DNA of 64,000 nt from the NCBI RefSeq assembly GCF_003751635.1, contig NZ_RJVI01000002.1, positions 62,001 to 126,000 of the forward strand, in the 5' to 3' direction. The DNA is from Inmirania thermothiophila (lineage in GTDB: Bacteria; Pseudomonadota; Gammaproteobacteria; DSM-100275). The number at the start of each line of letters is the position of its first letter. Position 1 is the stretch's first letter. The notes below the pieces were generated by a model that was not told the origin of the DNA, searched no databases, and saw only the letters and a list, made by a program, of their open reading frames with translations. Shown here piece by piece: positions 27,671 to 36,097 of this stretch. The translations under genes were made by a program, and so were the position numbers.

Positions 27671-28395
27671 GCCCCGGGCGCTGGATCTGCGGCGTCCACG
27701 CGGTGCTCGCGGCGCTGGAGTCGCCGCGGGCGGCGGTGGAGGCGGTGGAGCTGGCGGCGCCGCGGCGTGACCGGCGCGCGGCGCGGGTGCGCGCGGCCGC
27801 CGCCCGCCGGCGCATCCCCGTGCGCGAGGTCCCGAGGGCGGAGCTGGATGCGCGCTTCCCGGGCCTGCCCCATCAGGGGGTTGCCGCCCGATGCGCGGGG
27901 CTTGCCGAGCTCGACGAGGCGGCGCTCCCCGGCCTGGTCACCGCCGAGGCGCTGCTGCTGGTCCTCGACGGGGTGCAGGACCCGCGCAACCTCGGCGCCG
28001 CCCTGCGCAGCGCGGCGGCCTTCGGCGCCGCCGCCGTGGTGGTCCCCCGCGACCGGGCCGCGGGGCTCACCCCGGCGGCGGAGAAGGCAGCGGCCGGCGC
28101 CGCCGAGCGGCTGCCGCTGGTGCGGGTGACCAACCTCGCCCGCGCCCTCGACCGCCTCGCGGAGGCCGGCGTCCACCTCGTGGGCGCCGAGGCGGACGCG
28201 CCGACCGCGCTGGCCGAGGCGGAGCTGCCCCGGCCGCTCGCCTTCATCCTCGGCGGCGAGGCGCGGGGCCTGCGCCGCCTGACGCGGGAGCGCTGCCACA
28301 GCCGCGTCGCCATCCCCATGGCCGAGGGCGTCGAGAGCCTCAACGTCTCGGTCGCCGCCGCCGTCTGCCTCTACGAGGCCCGCCGCCGCGGCTGA
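27667..28395 (+). CDS. rlmB: 23S rRNA (guanosine-2'-O)-methyltransferase RlmB
   Basis: 242 residues. SPOUT methyltransferase for Gm2251. N-terminal L30e-like substrate domain (GRWICGVHAVLAALES) and C-terminal SPOUT knot with LVLDGVQDPRNLGAALRSA, FILGGEARGLRRLTRERC and IPMAEGVESLNVSVAAAV. The gene follows rnr almost everywhere in gammaproteobacteria, here with one gene between. GTGA overlap with the preceding stop. Confidence 0.96.
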   Translation: MSPGRWICGVHAVLAALESPRAAVEAVELAAPRRDRRAARVRAAAARRRIPVREVPRAELDARFPGLPHQGVAARCAGLAELDEAALPGLVTAEALLLVLDGVQDPRNLGAALRSAAAFGAAAVVVPRDRAAGLTPAAEKAAAGAAERLPLVRVTNLARALDRLAEAGVHLVGAEADAPTALAEAELPRPLAFILGGEARGLRRLTRERCHSRVAIPMAEGVESLNVSVAAAVCLYEARRRG

Positions 28396-28438
28396 CGGGG
28401 CCGCGGTCTCTCAGTACGTGCAATTATTAGAATATTAA

Positions 28439-28455
28439 CCGAGCTGAATGCTCGG
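28439..28455. repeat. Inverted repeat in the rlmB-napF intergenic region
   Basis: CCGAGC, loop TGAAT, GCTCGG, flanked by an unusually AT-rich stretch (28421-28438) on the left and AAAAA on the right. It may be the end of the rlmB transcript or a binding site upstream of the nap promoter. It has no T run on the plus strand, so it is not a good terminator for rlmB. Confidence 0.45.
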
Positions 28456-28477
28456 AAAAACCATGCGTTCCGTAGGC

Positions 28478-28491
28478 TTGATCCTGATCAA
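28478..28491 (+). promoter_or_regulatory. FNR/Anr-type box upstream of napF
   Basis: TTGAT, CCTG, ATCAA: a perfect match to the FNR-family consensus TTGAT-N4-ATCAA. Its centre is about 69 bases before the napF ATG. For a class II site (centre at -41.5) the start point would fall near 28526, with a weak -10 (TTAGGT or TAGGTT) at about 28514-28520. This predicts oxygen-limited induction of the nap operon. Confidence 0.85.
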
Positions 28492-28553
28492 GGTCCAAGC
28501 CCGCCGCGCCCCCTTAGGTTGTCCGTGGTCGGATCGCGGGAGGACCGGAGGCG

Positions 28554-29060
28554 ATGGGGGTCGCCATGGAGCGGAGGGCGTTCCTGCGGGGGCGGCGGCG
28601 GCTGCCGCAGCCCCTCCGCCCACCGGGCGCGTGTGCGGAGGCGGTCTTCGTCGCCCGCTGCGACCGGTGTGACGGCTGCATCCGCGCCTGTCCCGAGCGG
28701 ATCCTGCGCCGCGGCGGCGGCGGCTTTCCCGAGATCGACTTCACCCGCGGCGGCTGCACCTTCTGCGGCCGCTGCGTGACGGCCTGCGCGCGGGGCGCGC
28801 TGGCGCCCTGGGGACGGGGGCGGCCCTGGATGCTCGAGGCGCGGCTCGATGCGGCCTGTCTCGCCCTGCAGGGCATCGGCTGCATGAGCTGCCTCGATGC
28901 CTGCCCGCGCGAGGCCATCGCGCTCCGGCCGCTGTGCGGGCGGCTCGCACCGCAGGTGGATGCGGCGCGCTGCGACGGGTGCGGCGCCTGCGTGCGGCCC
29001 TGTCCTGTGGGCGCGATCCGGATGGTACGGCGGGAGGACGCGGCGCGCGGCGCCGCCTGA
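28554..29060 (+). CDS. napF: Ferredoxin-type protein NapF
   Basis: 168 residues. Cytoplasmic iron-sulphur protein that acts on NapA maturation or redox. Four cysteine clusters are visible: CDRCDGCIRACP, CTFCGRCVTACA, CMSCLDACP and CDGCGACVRPCP. The size matches Escherichia coli NapF. GGAGG is only two bases before the ATG at 28554, so the second ATG at 28566 (MERRAFLRGRRR), with GGGGG five bases upstream, may be the true start. First gene of a napFDAGHBC operon behind an FNR-type box. Confidence 0.93.
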   Translation: MGVAMERRAFLRGRRRLPQPLRPPGACAEAVFVARCDRCDGCIRACPERILRRGGGGFPEIDFTRGGCTFCGRCVTACARGALAPWGRGRPWMLEARLDAACLALQGIGCMSCLDACPREAIALRPLCGRLAPQVDAARCDGCGACVRPCPVGAIRMVRREDAARGAA

Positions 29061-29076
29061 ATACGGAGGGACGACG

Positions 29077-29325
29077 ATGGACGTGGCGGGGGTCGTGGTC
29101 TACGTGCAGCCCGGGCGCACCGAGCCGGTGCTGGAGGCGCTGCGCGGCGTCGAGGGCGTGGAGGTGCATGGCCGCGCGGGGGCGCATCGCATCGTCGTCA
29201 CCGTCGAGGAGACCCCGCGGACCCCGGTGGCCGAGACCCTGGCGCGGGTCAGCGCCCTGCCCGGCGTCCTCGTCGCGGCGACGGTTTACGAGTATTGCGA
29301 TTCTGCGGACCAAGCGGAGGCATGA
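29077..29325 (+). CDS. napD: NapA chaperone NapD
   Basis: 82 residues, ferredoxin-like fold pattern ([49 protein letters not shown]). NapD binds the twin-arginine signal of NapA before export. ATG with GGAGGG nine bases upstream. Overlaps the napA start as ATGA. Confidence 0.95.
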   Translation: MDVAGVVVYVQPGRTEPVLEALRGVEGVEVHGRAGAHRIVVTVEETPRTPVAETLARVSALPGVLVAATVYEYCDSADQAEA

Positions 29326-31835
29326 CCATGAAGATGACCAGGCGAGAGTTCGTGAAGGCGCAGGCCGCAGCCGCCGCCGCGGCCGCGGCCGGTCTGAGCC
29401 TTCCGGGGGCGGGCACGGCGCTTGCGGCCGCCGACACCCGGATCCGCTGGGACAAGGCGCCGTGCCGCTTCTGCGGCACCGGCTGCGGCGTCCTCGTGGG
29501 CGTGCGCGACGGCCGCGTCGTGGCCACCCAGGGCGACCCGGACGCCCCGGTCAACCGCGGGCTGCAGTGCATCAAGGGCTACTTCCTCGCCAAGATCATG
29601 TACGGCAAGGACCGCCTGGCCACCCCGCTGCTGCGCATGAAGGACGGCAAGTTCGACAAGAACGGCGAGTTCACGCCCATCACCTGGGAGCAGGCCTTCG
29701 ACATCATGGCCGAGAAGTTCAAGGAGGCCCTGCGCAAGAAGGGACCCACCTCCATCGGCATGTTCGGCTCCGGCCAGTGGACGGTGTGGGAGGGCTACGC
29801 CGCGGCCAAGCTCATGAAGGCGGGCTTCCGCTCCAACAACATCGACCCCAACGCGCGCCACTGCATGGCCTCGGCGGTGGCGGGGTTCATCCGCACCTTC
29901 GGCATCGACGAGCCCATGGGCTGCTACGACGACCTCGAGCACGCCGACGCCTTCGTGCTCTGGGGCTCGAACATGGCCGAGATGCACCCCATCCTCTGGT
30001 CGCGCCTGACCGACCGGCGCCTGTCCGCCGACCACGTCCGGGTGGCGGTGCTGTCCACCTTCCGCAACCGCAACTTCGACCTCGCCGACATCGGCATCGT
30101 CTTCAGGCCCCAGACGGACCTGGCGATCCTCAACTACATCGCCAACCACATCATCCAGACCGGGCGGGTCAACGAGGCCTTCGTCAAGGATCACGTCAAC
30201 TTCCGCATCGGTGTGACCGACATCGGCTACGGCCTGCGCCCCGACGACCCGCGCGAGAAGCGGGCCAAGAACGCGGCCAACCCGGCCGCCTCCAAGCCCA
30301 TCACCTTCGAGGAGTACGCCCGCTTCGTCTCCGAGTACACCCTCGACAAGGTGTCGAAGATGTCGGGGGTGCCGGAGAAGGACCTCGAGGCCCTGGCCGA
30401 GCTCTATGCCGACCCCAAGACCAAGGTCACCTCCTTCTGGACCATGGGCTTCAACCAGCACAGCCGCGGCACCTGGGTCAACAACCTCATCTACAACGTC
30501 CACCTGCTGGTGGGGAAGATCTCCGAGCCCGGCAACGGCCCGTTCTCGCTCACGGGGCAGCCCTCGGCCTGCGGCACCGCGCGCGAGGTGGGCACCTTCG
30601 CCCATCGCCTGCCGGCCGATCTCGTGGTCATGAAGAAGGAGCACCGCGACATCGCCGAGAAGATCTGGAAGCTGCCGGAGGGCACGATCCCGGGCAAGCC
30701 CGGCTATCACGCCGTGCTGCAGAACCGCATGCTCAAGGACGGCAAGCTCAACGTCTACTGGGTGATGTGCAACAACAACATGCAGGCCGCGGCCAACCTC
30801 AACAACGAGACCTGGCCCGGCTACCGCAACCCGGAGAACTTCATCATCGTCTCCGATCCCTACCCGACGGTGACGGCGATGGCCGCGGATCTCATCCTGC
30901 CCACCGCCATGTGGGTGGAGAAGGAGGGGGCCTACGGCAACGCCGAGCGGCGCACCCAGTTCTGGCGCCAGCAGGTGGCCCCGCCGGGCGAGGCGCGCTC
31001 GGATCTGTGGCAGATCGTGGAGTTCTCCAAGCGCTTCAAGGTCGAGGAGGTCTGGCCCGAGGAGCTCCTTGCCAAGAAGCCCGAGTATCGCGGCAAGACC
31101 CTCTACGAGATCCTGTTCCGCAACGGGCAGGTGGACAAGTACCCCTACGAGAAGGGGACGGTGCGCGACGCCGCGGGCAACGTCTACGACAACCTGGAGT
31201 CGGAGCACTTCGGCTTCTACATCCAGAAGGGCCTCTACGAGGAGTACCGCCTCTTCGGCCTCGGCAAGGGCCACGATCTTGCGCCCTTCGACATGTACCA
31301 CCAGGCCCGTGGCCTGCGCTGGCCGGTGGTGGAGGGCAAGGAGACCCTGTGGCGCTATCGCGAGGGCTACGACCCCTACGTCAAGGAGGGCGAGGGGATC
31401 CGCTTCTACGGCAAGCCGGACGGGCGCGCGGTGATCTACGCGCTGCCCTACGAGCCGCCCGCGGAGGTGCCCGACGGCGAGTACGACCTGTGGCTGGTCA
31501 CGGGCCGCGTGCTCGAGCATTGGCACTCCGGCTCCATGACCCGGCGGGTGCCCGAGCTCTACCGCGCCTTCCCCGACGCGGTGGTCTTCATGCACCCGGA
31601 CGATGCGCGCGAGCGCGGCCTGCGCCGCGGCATGGCCGCCAAGGTGCAGAGCCGCCGCGGCGAGATCACCGTGCGCGTCGAGACCCGCGGCCGCAACCGG
31701 CCGCCGCGGGGGCTGGTGTTCATCCCCTGGTTCGACGCCGCGCGGCTGGTCAACAAGCTGACCCTGGACGCCACCTGCCCCATCTCCAAGGAGACGGACT
31801 ACAAGAAGTGCGCGGTCCGGGTCACGCGGGCCTGA
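29322..31835 (+). CDS. napA: Periplasmic nitrate reductase catalytic subunit NapA
   Basis: 837 residues. Mo-bis-MGD enzyme reducing nitrate to nitrite in the periplasm. The Tat signal TRREFVKAQ lies at the N-terminus with the cleavage region AGTALAAAD. The N-terminal [4Fe-4S] motif CRFCGTGCG plus the later LQCIKGYF Cys, and the Mo-ligand Cys in NARHCMASA, are present. The MGD domains run to [10 protein letters not shown]-type C-terminal motifs. An in-frame upstream ATG at 29295 would put residues before the Tat motif; the ATG at 29322 overlaps the napD stop and is preceded by GGAGG, so it is preferred. Confidence 0.97.
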   Translation: MTMKMTRREFVKAQAAAAAAAAAGLSLPGAGTALAAADTRIRWDKAPCRFCGTGCGVLVGVRDGRVVATQGDPDAPVNRGLQCIKGYFLAKIMYGKDRLATPLLRMKDGKFDKNGEFTPITWEQAFDIMAEKFKEALRKKGPTSIGMFGSGQWTVWEGYAAAKLMKAGFRSNNIDPNARHCMASAVAGFIRTFGIDEPMGCYDDLEHADAFVLWGSNMAEMHPILWSRLTDRRLSADHVRVAVLSTFRNRNFDLADIGIVFRPQTDLAILNYIANHIIQTGRVNEAFVKDHVNFRIGVTDIGYGLRPDDPREKRAKNAANPAASKPITFEEYARFVSEYTLDKVSKMSGVPEKDLEALAELYADPKTKVTSFWTMGFNQHSRGTWVNNLIYNVHLLVGKISEPGNGPFSLTGQPSACGTAREVGTFAHRLPADLVVMKKEHRDIAEKIWKLPEGTIPGKPGYHAVLQNRMLKDGKLNVYWVMCNNNMQAAANLNNETWPGYRNPENFIIVSDPYPTVTAMAADLILPTAMWVEKEGAYGNAERRTQFWRQQVAPPGEARSDLWQIVEFSKRFKVEEVWPEELLAKKPEYRGKTLYEILFRNGQVDKYPYEKGTVRDAAGNVYDNLESEHFGFYIQKGLYEEYRLFGLGKGHDLAPFDMYHQARGLRWPVVEGKETLWRYREGYDPYVKEGEGIRFYGKPDGRAVIYALPYEPPAEVPDGEYDLWLVTGRVLEHWHSGSMTRRVPELYRAFPDAVVFMHPDDARERGLRRGMAAKVQSRRGEITVRVETRGRNRPPRGLVFIPWFDAARLVNKLTLDATCPISKETDYKKCAVRVTRA

Positions 31836-31845
31836 GGGCGGCGCG

Positions 31846-32607
31846 GTGTCCGGCGGGAACGGACAGGGACGCGCGGCGGCCGAGGCGGCCCGGCGTCGCT
31901 TCCTCGTGGGCCTCGCCCGGGGGGCGGCGGGGATGGCGATGATCGGGCTCGGCCTCGGCCTCTACGCCCGGCGCGTGGCGGCGCGCCCGGCGGTGGCGCT
32001 GCGCCCCCCGGGGGCGCTGGCGGAGCGGGACTTCCTCGGCGCCTGCGTCCGCTGCGGCCTGTGCGTGCGCGACTGCCCCTTCGACACCCTGCGCCTTGCG
32101 CGCCTGGGCGAGGACGTCGCCGCGGGTACGCCCTATTTCGTCGCCCGCGAGGTCCCCTGCGAGATGTGCGAGGACATCCCCTGCGTGGCGGCCTGCCCGA
32201 CGGGGGCGCTGGACAAGGGGCTGACCGACATCGACGACGCCCGCATGGGGCTTGCGGTCCTCATCGACCGCGAGAACTGCCTCAACCTGCGCGGGCTGCG
32301 CTGCGATGTCTGCTACCGCGTCTGCCCCCTCATCGACCGGGCCATCACGCTGGAGATGCGGGAGAACACCCGCACCGGGGTCCACGCCATCTTCGAACCC
32401 GTGGTCCACGCCGACGCCTGCACCGGCTGCGGCAAGTGCGAGCACGCCTGCGTGCTCGACGAGGCCGCGATCCGGGTCCTCCCGCGCCGCCTCGCGCGCG
32501 GCGCCATGGGCCGGCACTACCGGCTCGGCTGGGAGGAGAAGGCGAAGGCGGGGCGGTCGCTGGTGCCCGGCGTCATCGACCTGCCGGACCGGCTGCCGGG
32601 AGGGTGA
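31846..32607 (+). CDS. napG: Quinol dehydrogenase ferredoxin subunit NapG
   Basis: 253 residues. Periplasmic polyferredoxin that passes electrons from NapH to NapC or NapB. The Tat-type signal [11 protein letters not shown] precedes a hydrophobic stretch. Four cluster-binding regions are seen: [43 protein letters not shown] and [15 protein letters not shown] start, with GGGCGGCG upstream. Confidence 0.95.
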   Translation: MSGGNGQGRAAAEAARRRFLVGLARGAAGMAMIGLGLGLYARRVAARPAVALRPPGALAERDFLGACVRCGLCVRDCPFDTLRLARLGEDVAAGTPYFVAREVPCEMCEDIPCVAACPTGALDKGLTDIDDARMGLAVLIDRENCLNLRGLRCDVCYRVCPLIDRAITLEMRENTRTGVHAIFEPVVHADACTGCGKCEHACVLDEAAIRVLPRRLARGAMGRHYRLGWEEKAKAGRSLVPGVIDLPDRLPGG

Positions 32608-32610
32608 GCC

Positions 32611-33501
32611 ATGGAACGGATCCCCGGGAGGGAAGCGGTGCGCGTGCGGGGCTGGTGGCCGGCCCACAAGTGGCTGGTGCTGCGGCGCGCGAGCCAGCTC
32701 GCGGTGCTGGGGCTCTTTCTCGCCGGGCCCTGGTTCGGGCTGTGGATCGTCAAGGGCAACCTCTCCTCCAGCCTCACCCTGGGGGTGCTGCCCCTGACGG
32801 ATCCATTCGTGCTGGCGCAGACCCTGGCCGCGGGGCATGTGCCGGAGCTCGCGGCGCTGGTGGGGGCGGGGATCGTCCTCGCCTTCTACGCCCTCGTGGG
32901 TGGGCGCGTCTACTGCGCCTGGGTCTGCCCCGTCAACCCGGTCACCGACGCCGCGCGCTGGCTCCATGACCGGCTGGGCATCCGCGGCGGGGCGGGCGTC
33001 TCGCCGAGGCTGCGGTACTGGCTGCTGGGGACGGTGCTGGCGGTGGCGGCGGCCACCGGGATGGCGGCGTGGGAGCTGGTCAATCCGGTCTCGATCCTGC
33101 ACCGCGGCCTCATCTTCGGCTTCGGCGCCGGCTGGGCGGTGATCGCGGCGGTCTTCCTCGCCGACCTGCTGCTGGCGCGGCGGGCCTGGTGCGGCCATCT
33201 CTGTCCCATGGGGGCCTTCTACGGGCTGCTGGGCAGGGTGGCCCAGGTGCGGGTGCGGGCGGAGCAGCGTGCGCGCTGCGACGAGTGCATGGACTGCTAC
33301 CGCGTCTGCCCCGAGCCGCAGGTCCTGCGCGCGCCGCTGCGCGGGACCGGGGGGGCCGGTCCGGTGGTGCTTTCCGGCGACTGCACCAACTGCGGCCGCT
33401 GCATCGACGTCTGCCCGCAGGACGTGTTCCGGTTCGGGCTGCGCGGCGGCGGGCGGGAGGATTCGGTCGAGATTTCCAGGAGTGCGGAGGTTCAGCCATG
33501 A
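32611..33501 (+). CDS. napH: Quinol dehydrogenase membrane subunit NapH
   Basis: 296 residues. Four predicted TM segments (about 29-48, 75-100, 132-152, 166-188) with the two conserved CxxxCP motifs CAWVCPVNP and CGHLCPMG facing the cytoplasm. A C-terminal domain has two 4Fe-4S motifs (CDECMDCYRVCPEP and CTNCGRCIDVCPQDVF). NapG-NapH together route electrons from quinols. Overlaps napB as ATGA. Confidence 0.96.
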   Translation: MERIPGREAVRVRGWWPAHKWLVLRRASQLAVLGLFLAGPWFGLWIVKGNLSSSLTLGVLPLTDPFVLAQTLAAGHVPELAALVGAGIVLAFYALVGGRVYCAWVCPVNPVTDAARWLHDRLGIRGGAGVSPRLRYWLLGTVLAVAAATGMAAWELVNPVSILHRGLIFGFGAGWAVIAAVFLADLLLARRAWCGHLCPMGAFYGLLGRVAQVRVRAEQRARCDECMDCYRVCPEPQVLRAPLRGTGGAGPVVLSGDCTNCGRCIDVCPQDVFRFGLRGGGREDSVEISRSAEVQP

Positions 33502-33950
33502 ACAAGGTGATGCGGATCGGTCTCGTGATCGTGGCGGCAGGCGCGGTGTGGCTGCCGCGCGCCGACGCCGAGTCGGCGGGGATCCACTCCCTGCGGGGCG
33601 AGCATGCGGTGGAGGAGACGACGCCGCCGCCGGAGCTCAAGCAGTACGTCAAGGACCGCGCCCCGTACGCGCGGGACTACATGACCCAGCCCCCGCTCAT
33701 CCCGCACAGCATCCAGGGCTACAGGATCGACCTCAAGTTCAACAAGTGCCTGACCTGCCACAGCTGGGCCAACGCCCGCGAGTCGGGGGCGACCAAGATC
33801 AGCATCACCCACTTCAAGGACCGCGAGGGCAACGATCTCGCCAACGTGGCGCCGCGCCGCTACTTCTGCACCCAGTGCCACGTGCCGCAGGTGAATGCGC
33901 CGCCGCTGGTGGAGAACGAGTTCAAGCCCCTGCCCACGATCCGCCGCTGA
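33498..33950 (+). CDS. napB: Dihaem cytochrome c NapB
   Basis: 150 residues. Electron-transfer subunit of periplasmic nitrate reductase. Signal peptide (IGLVIVAAGAVWLPRADA), then two CxxCH haem sites, CLTCH and CTQCH, each with a nearby His for the sixth ligand. PPLIPHSIQGY and FCTQCHVPQVNAPPLVEN are family hallmarks. Confidence 0.97.
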   Translation: MNKVMRIGLVIVAAGAVWLPRADAESAGIHSLRGEHAVEETTPPPELKQYVKDRAPYARDYMTQPPLIPHSIQGYRIDLKFNKCLTCHSWANARESGATKISITHFKDREGNDLANVAPRRYFCTQCHVPQVNAPPLVENEFKPLPTIRR

Positions 33951-33971
33951 GGCGCGGGAAAGGAGCGAGTC

Positions 33972-34604
33972 ATGGCCACCAACGAGCGAGCGGTGAACGG
34001 GCGCGCGGCGGCGCGTCCGGGGCTGTGGGCGCGGCTTCGCAGCCCCGCGGCCAAGTGGTCCGTGGGGGGGCTCCTGGGCGTGGGCTTCGTCGCCGGGATC
34101 ATCTTCTGGGGCGGCTTCAACACCGCCATGGAGGCCACCAACACGGAGCAGTTCTGCATCTCGTGCCACGAGATGCGCGACAACGTCTACCAGGAGTACA
34201 AGGACACCGTCCACTACAGCAACCGCACCGGCGTGCGGGCCACCTGTCCGGACTGCCACGTGCCGAGGCCCTGGGTACACAAGGTGGTGCGCAAGATCAG
34301 GGCCTCCAACGAGCTCTACCACTGGCTCATGGGCACCGTGGACACGCCGGAGAAGTTCGAGGCCAAGCGGCTGGAGCTCGCGCGCCACGTCTGGAAAGCG
34401 ATGAAGGAGACGGACTCGCGCGAGTGCCGCAACTGCCACGACTTCGACTCCATGGACTTCGCCGTGCAGGGGCGCCGCGCCGTGGCCCAGCACAGCCGGG
34501 CCCTGGACGAGGGCAAGACCTGCATCGACTGCCACAAGGGCATCGCGCACTCGCTGCCGGCGATGTACGAGGTGGATCCGAGCCAGGCGGTGGGCAACCG
34601 CTGA
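33972..34604 (+). CDS. napC: Tetrahaem quinol dehydrogenase NapC
   Basis: 210 residues. Membrane-anchored NapC/NirT-family cytochrome that oxidises quinol and feeds NapB. One N-terminal TM (WSVGGLLGVGFVAGIIFWGGF), then four CxxCH sites: CISCH, CPDCH, CRNCH and CIDCH, with HEMRDNVYQEY near the first haem. ATG with AAGGAG upstream. Last gene of the nap operon before a terminator. Confidence 0.97.
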   Translation: MATNERAVNGRAAARPGLWARLRSPAAKWSVGGLLGVGFVAGIIFWGGFNTAMEATNTEQFCISCHEMRDNVYQEYKDTVHYSNRTGVRATCPDCHVPRPWVHKVVRKIRASNELYHWLMGTVDTPEKFEAKRLELARHVWKAMKETDSRECRNCHDFDSMDFAVQGRRAVAQHSRALDEGKTCIDCHKGIAHSLPAMYEVDPSQAVGNR

Positions 34605-34621
34605 CGCCTTCGTGCCCGGGT

Positions 34622-34650
34622 CGGGGCCGCGTGGCGGCCCCGGCCCTTTT
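34622..34650 (+). terminator. Intrinsic terminator of the nap operon
   Basis: Stem CGGGGCCGC (34622-34630), loop GTG, GCGGCCCCG (34634-34642), then GCCC and TTTT ending at 34650. A perfect 9-bp GC stem with a short T run, 17 bases after the napC stop. Confidence 0.8.
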
Positions 34651-34700
34651 CCGTCCGGAGGGGCGGATCGCGCTTCAGGACCGGGGTGCCGCTGCCGATG

Positions 34701-34706
34701 TACAAT
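34701..34706 (+). promoter_or_regulatory. Possible -10 box of the cupredoxin gene
   Basis: TACAAT, 32 bases before the cupredoxin ATG and directly after TG, in the gap following the nap terminator. No matching -35 is seen. It suggests that the cupredoxin and the haem-binding gene form their own transcript. Confidence 0.4.
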
Positions 34707-34738
34707 ACCGCGACGTTCAATGCTGGGGAGGTCCGGCC

Positions 34739-35188
34739 ATGTACAAGCGCATCGGGGTCGTCATGCTGGCGGGGATCGTGCCGGTGATGGGGGCGGCGGG
34801 GCAGGACCCCATCCGCGACGGCGAGGCCATCGTCAAGGCGGCGGACTGGAAGCAGGCGCAGCGGATCGAGGTGCGTATCGAGGAGTACGAGTACGCGCCG
34901 GACCGGATCGTGCTCGAGGCGGGGAAGCCCTACAAGCTCGTGATCGAGAACGAGGGCGAGAAGGCGCACTACTTCACCGCCCCGGAGTTCTACAAGGCGG
35001 TGGCCTGGCGCAAGGCCGAGGCCGAGAAGGTCGAGGTCAAGGCCCCGTACTTCAAGGCCTTCGAGATCAAGCCGGGCGGCGAGCTGGAGCTCTTCTTCGT
35101 CGCCGTGGGGAAGGGCAGCTTCCCCGTCTACTGCACCATCGACGACCATCGCGACAGGGGCATGGAAGGCGAGATCGTGGTGCGCTGA
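34739..35188 (+). CDS. Periplasmic cupredoxin-like protein
   Basis: 149 residues. A signal peptide (GVVMLAGIVPVMGAAGQD) is followed by a small beta-sandwich. The candidate type-1 copper ligands are all present in the right order: His in EKAHYFTAPEF, then Cys, His and Met in YCTIDDHRDRGM near the C-terminus. The insert between strands (EFYKAVAWRKAEAEKVEVKAPYF) is longer than in plastocyanin. ATG preceded by GGGAGG. It lies two bases before a haem-binding protein gene and just after nap, so an electron-carrier or copper-handling role in anaerobic respiration is likely but unproven. Confidence 0.75.
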   Translation: MYKRIGVVMLAGIVPVMGAAGQDPIRDGEAIVKAADWKQAQRIEVRIEEYEYAPDRIVLEAGKPYKLVIENEGEKAHYFTAPEFYKAVAWRKAEAEKVEVKAPYFKAFEIKPGGELELFFVAVGKGSFPVYCTIDDHRDRGMEGEIVVR

Positions 35189-35189
35189 G

Positions 35190-36080
35190 GTGGCGCGGGG
35201 GCGCGTCCGCTGGGCGCTCGCCCTCGCCGTTGCCGCGGCGGGGGCGGGTGCCGAGCAGATCCCACGCGAGCCGGCGGAGGTGGCGGTGCCGGTGCCGTGG
35301 GCGGGTGCGGCGCCGGTGGTGGACGGGGACCTCTCCGAGTGGGAGGACGCCCGCTGGGTGCCGGTGCCGGTCGGCCCGGCGCTGGAGGGCGACGAGAAGA
35401 ACACCACCGGCGAGCGTGTGGTGGTTCTCGCTGCCCGCATGGCCGGCGACCGCATCTACCTCGCGGCGCGCTGGCCGGACTCGGAGGAGAACCGAGAGCA
35501 CCGGCCGTGGAAGCGCCGGGGCAACCGCTACCGCCGGGGGCGCGAGCGCGACGACGCCTTCGCCGTGCGCTTCGAGATGGGCGGCAGCTACGACTGGTGC
35601 ATGCTCACCCGTGCCGACTACGAGGTGGACGTCTGGTTCTGGGCCGCGGGTCGCACCGATGCAGCCGGCTTCGCCGACGACCTCCACTTCGTCATCGGCC
35701 ACGACCCCCTGGAGGACGCGGCCGAGTACGACGGGCCGGACGGCCGCACGGTCTACATCCGCAAGCGCCCGGACGAGGGCGAGGGTGTCTACCGCCTGCG
35801 AAGGAAGCCGCTGGGCGCAGGGCCCACGGAGATCCCCAGTGTCGAGCCCGTGGCGGGCGGCCCCACGGGGAGCCGGGCGGACGTGAAGGCGAAGGGCGTC
35901 TGGCGCGACGGTTTCTGGCAGGTGGAGTTCTCCCGCGCCCTGGACACCGGCCACGCCGACGACGCACGCCTCCAGCCCGGGCGCACGATCCGCGGCGCCA
36001 TCGCCGTCTTCGACCGCGGTTACGACCAGCACAAGAGCGTCTCGGGGACGCTGCGCTTCGAGCTCGCGCCGGCCCCGTGA
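35190..36080 (+). CDS. Ethylbenzene-dehydrogenase-type haem-binding periplasmic protein
   Basis: 296 residues from a GTG start one base after the cupredoxin stop. Signal peptide (WALALAVAAAGAGAEQ). The remainder matches the EB_dh haem-b domain that forms the gamma subunit of ethylbenzene, selenate and chlorate reductases: VDGDLSEWEDARWVPVPV, VVVLAARMAGDRIYLAARWPD, DDAFAVRFEM, DVWFWAAGRTD, GFWQVEFSRAL and a C-terminal IRGAIAVFDRGYDQHKSVS. Met and Lys ligands cannot be assigned with certainty. No molybdoenzyme of that class is next to it; NapA is the nearest. It probably carries electrons to or from a periplasmic partner. Confidence 0.75.
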   Translation: MARGRVRWALALAVAAAGAGAEQIPREPAEVAVPVPWAGAAPVVDGDLSEWEDARWVPVPVGPALEGDEKNTTGERVVVLAARMAGDRIYLAARWPDSEENREHRPWKRRGNRYRRGRERDDAFAVRFEMGGSYDWCMLTRADYEVDVWFWAAGRTDAAGFADDLHFVIGHDPLEDAAEYDGPDGRTVYIRKRPDEGEGVYRLRRKPLGAGPTEIPSVEPVAGGPTGSRADVKAKGVWRDGFWQVEFSRALDTGHADDARLQPGRTIRGAIAVFDRGYDQHKSVSGTLRFELAPAP

Positions 36081-36097
36081 GCGCCTCGGCGGCGGGC

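Noticed and set aside
28439-28455. Intrinsic terminator of rlmB
   Set aside because: The hairpin has only six pairs and is followed by A residues, not T, on the plus strand. It is kept as an inverted repeat only.
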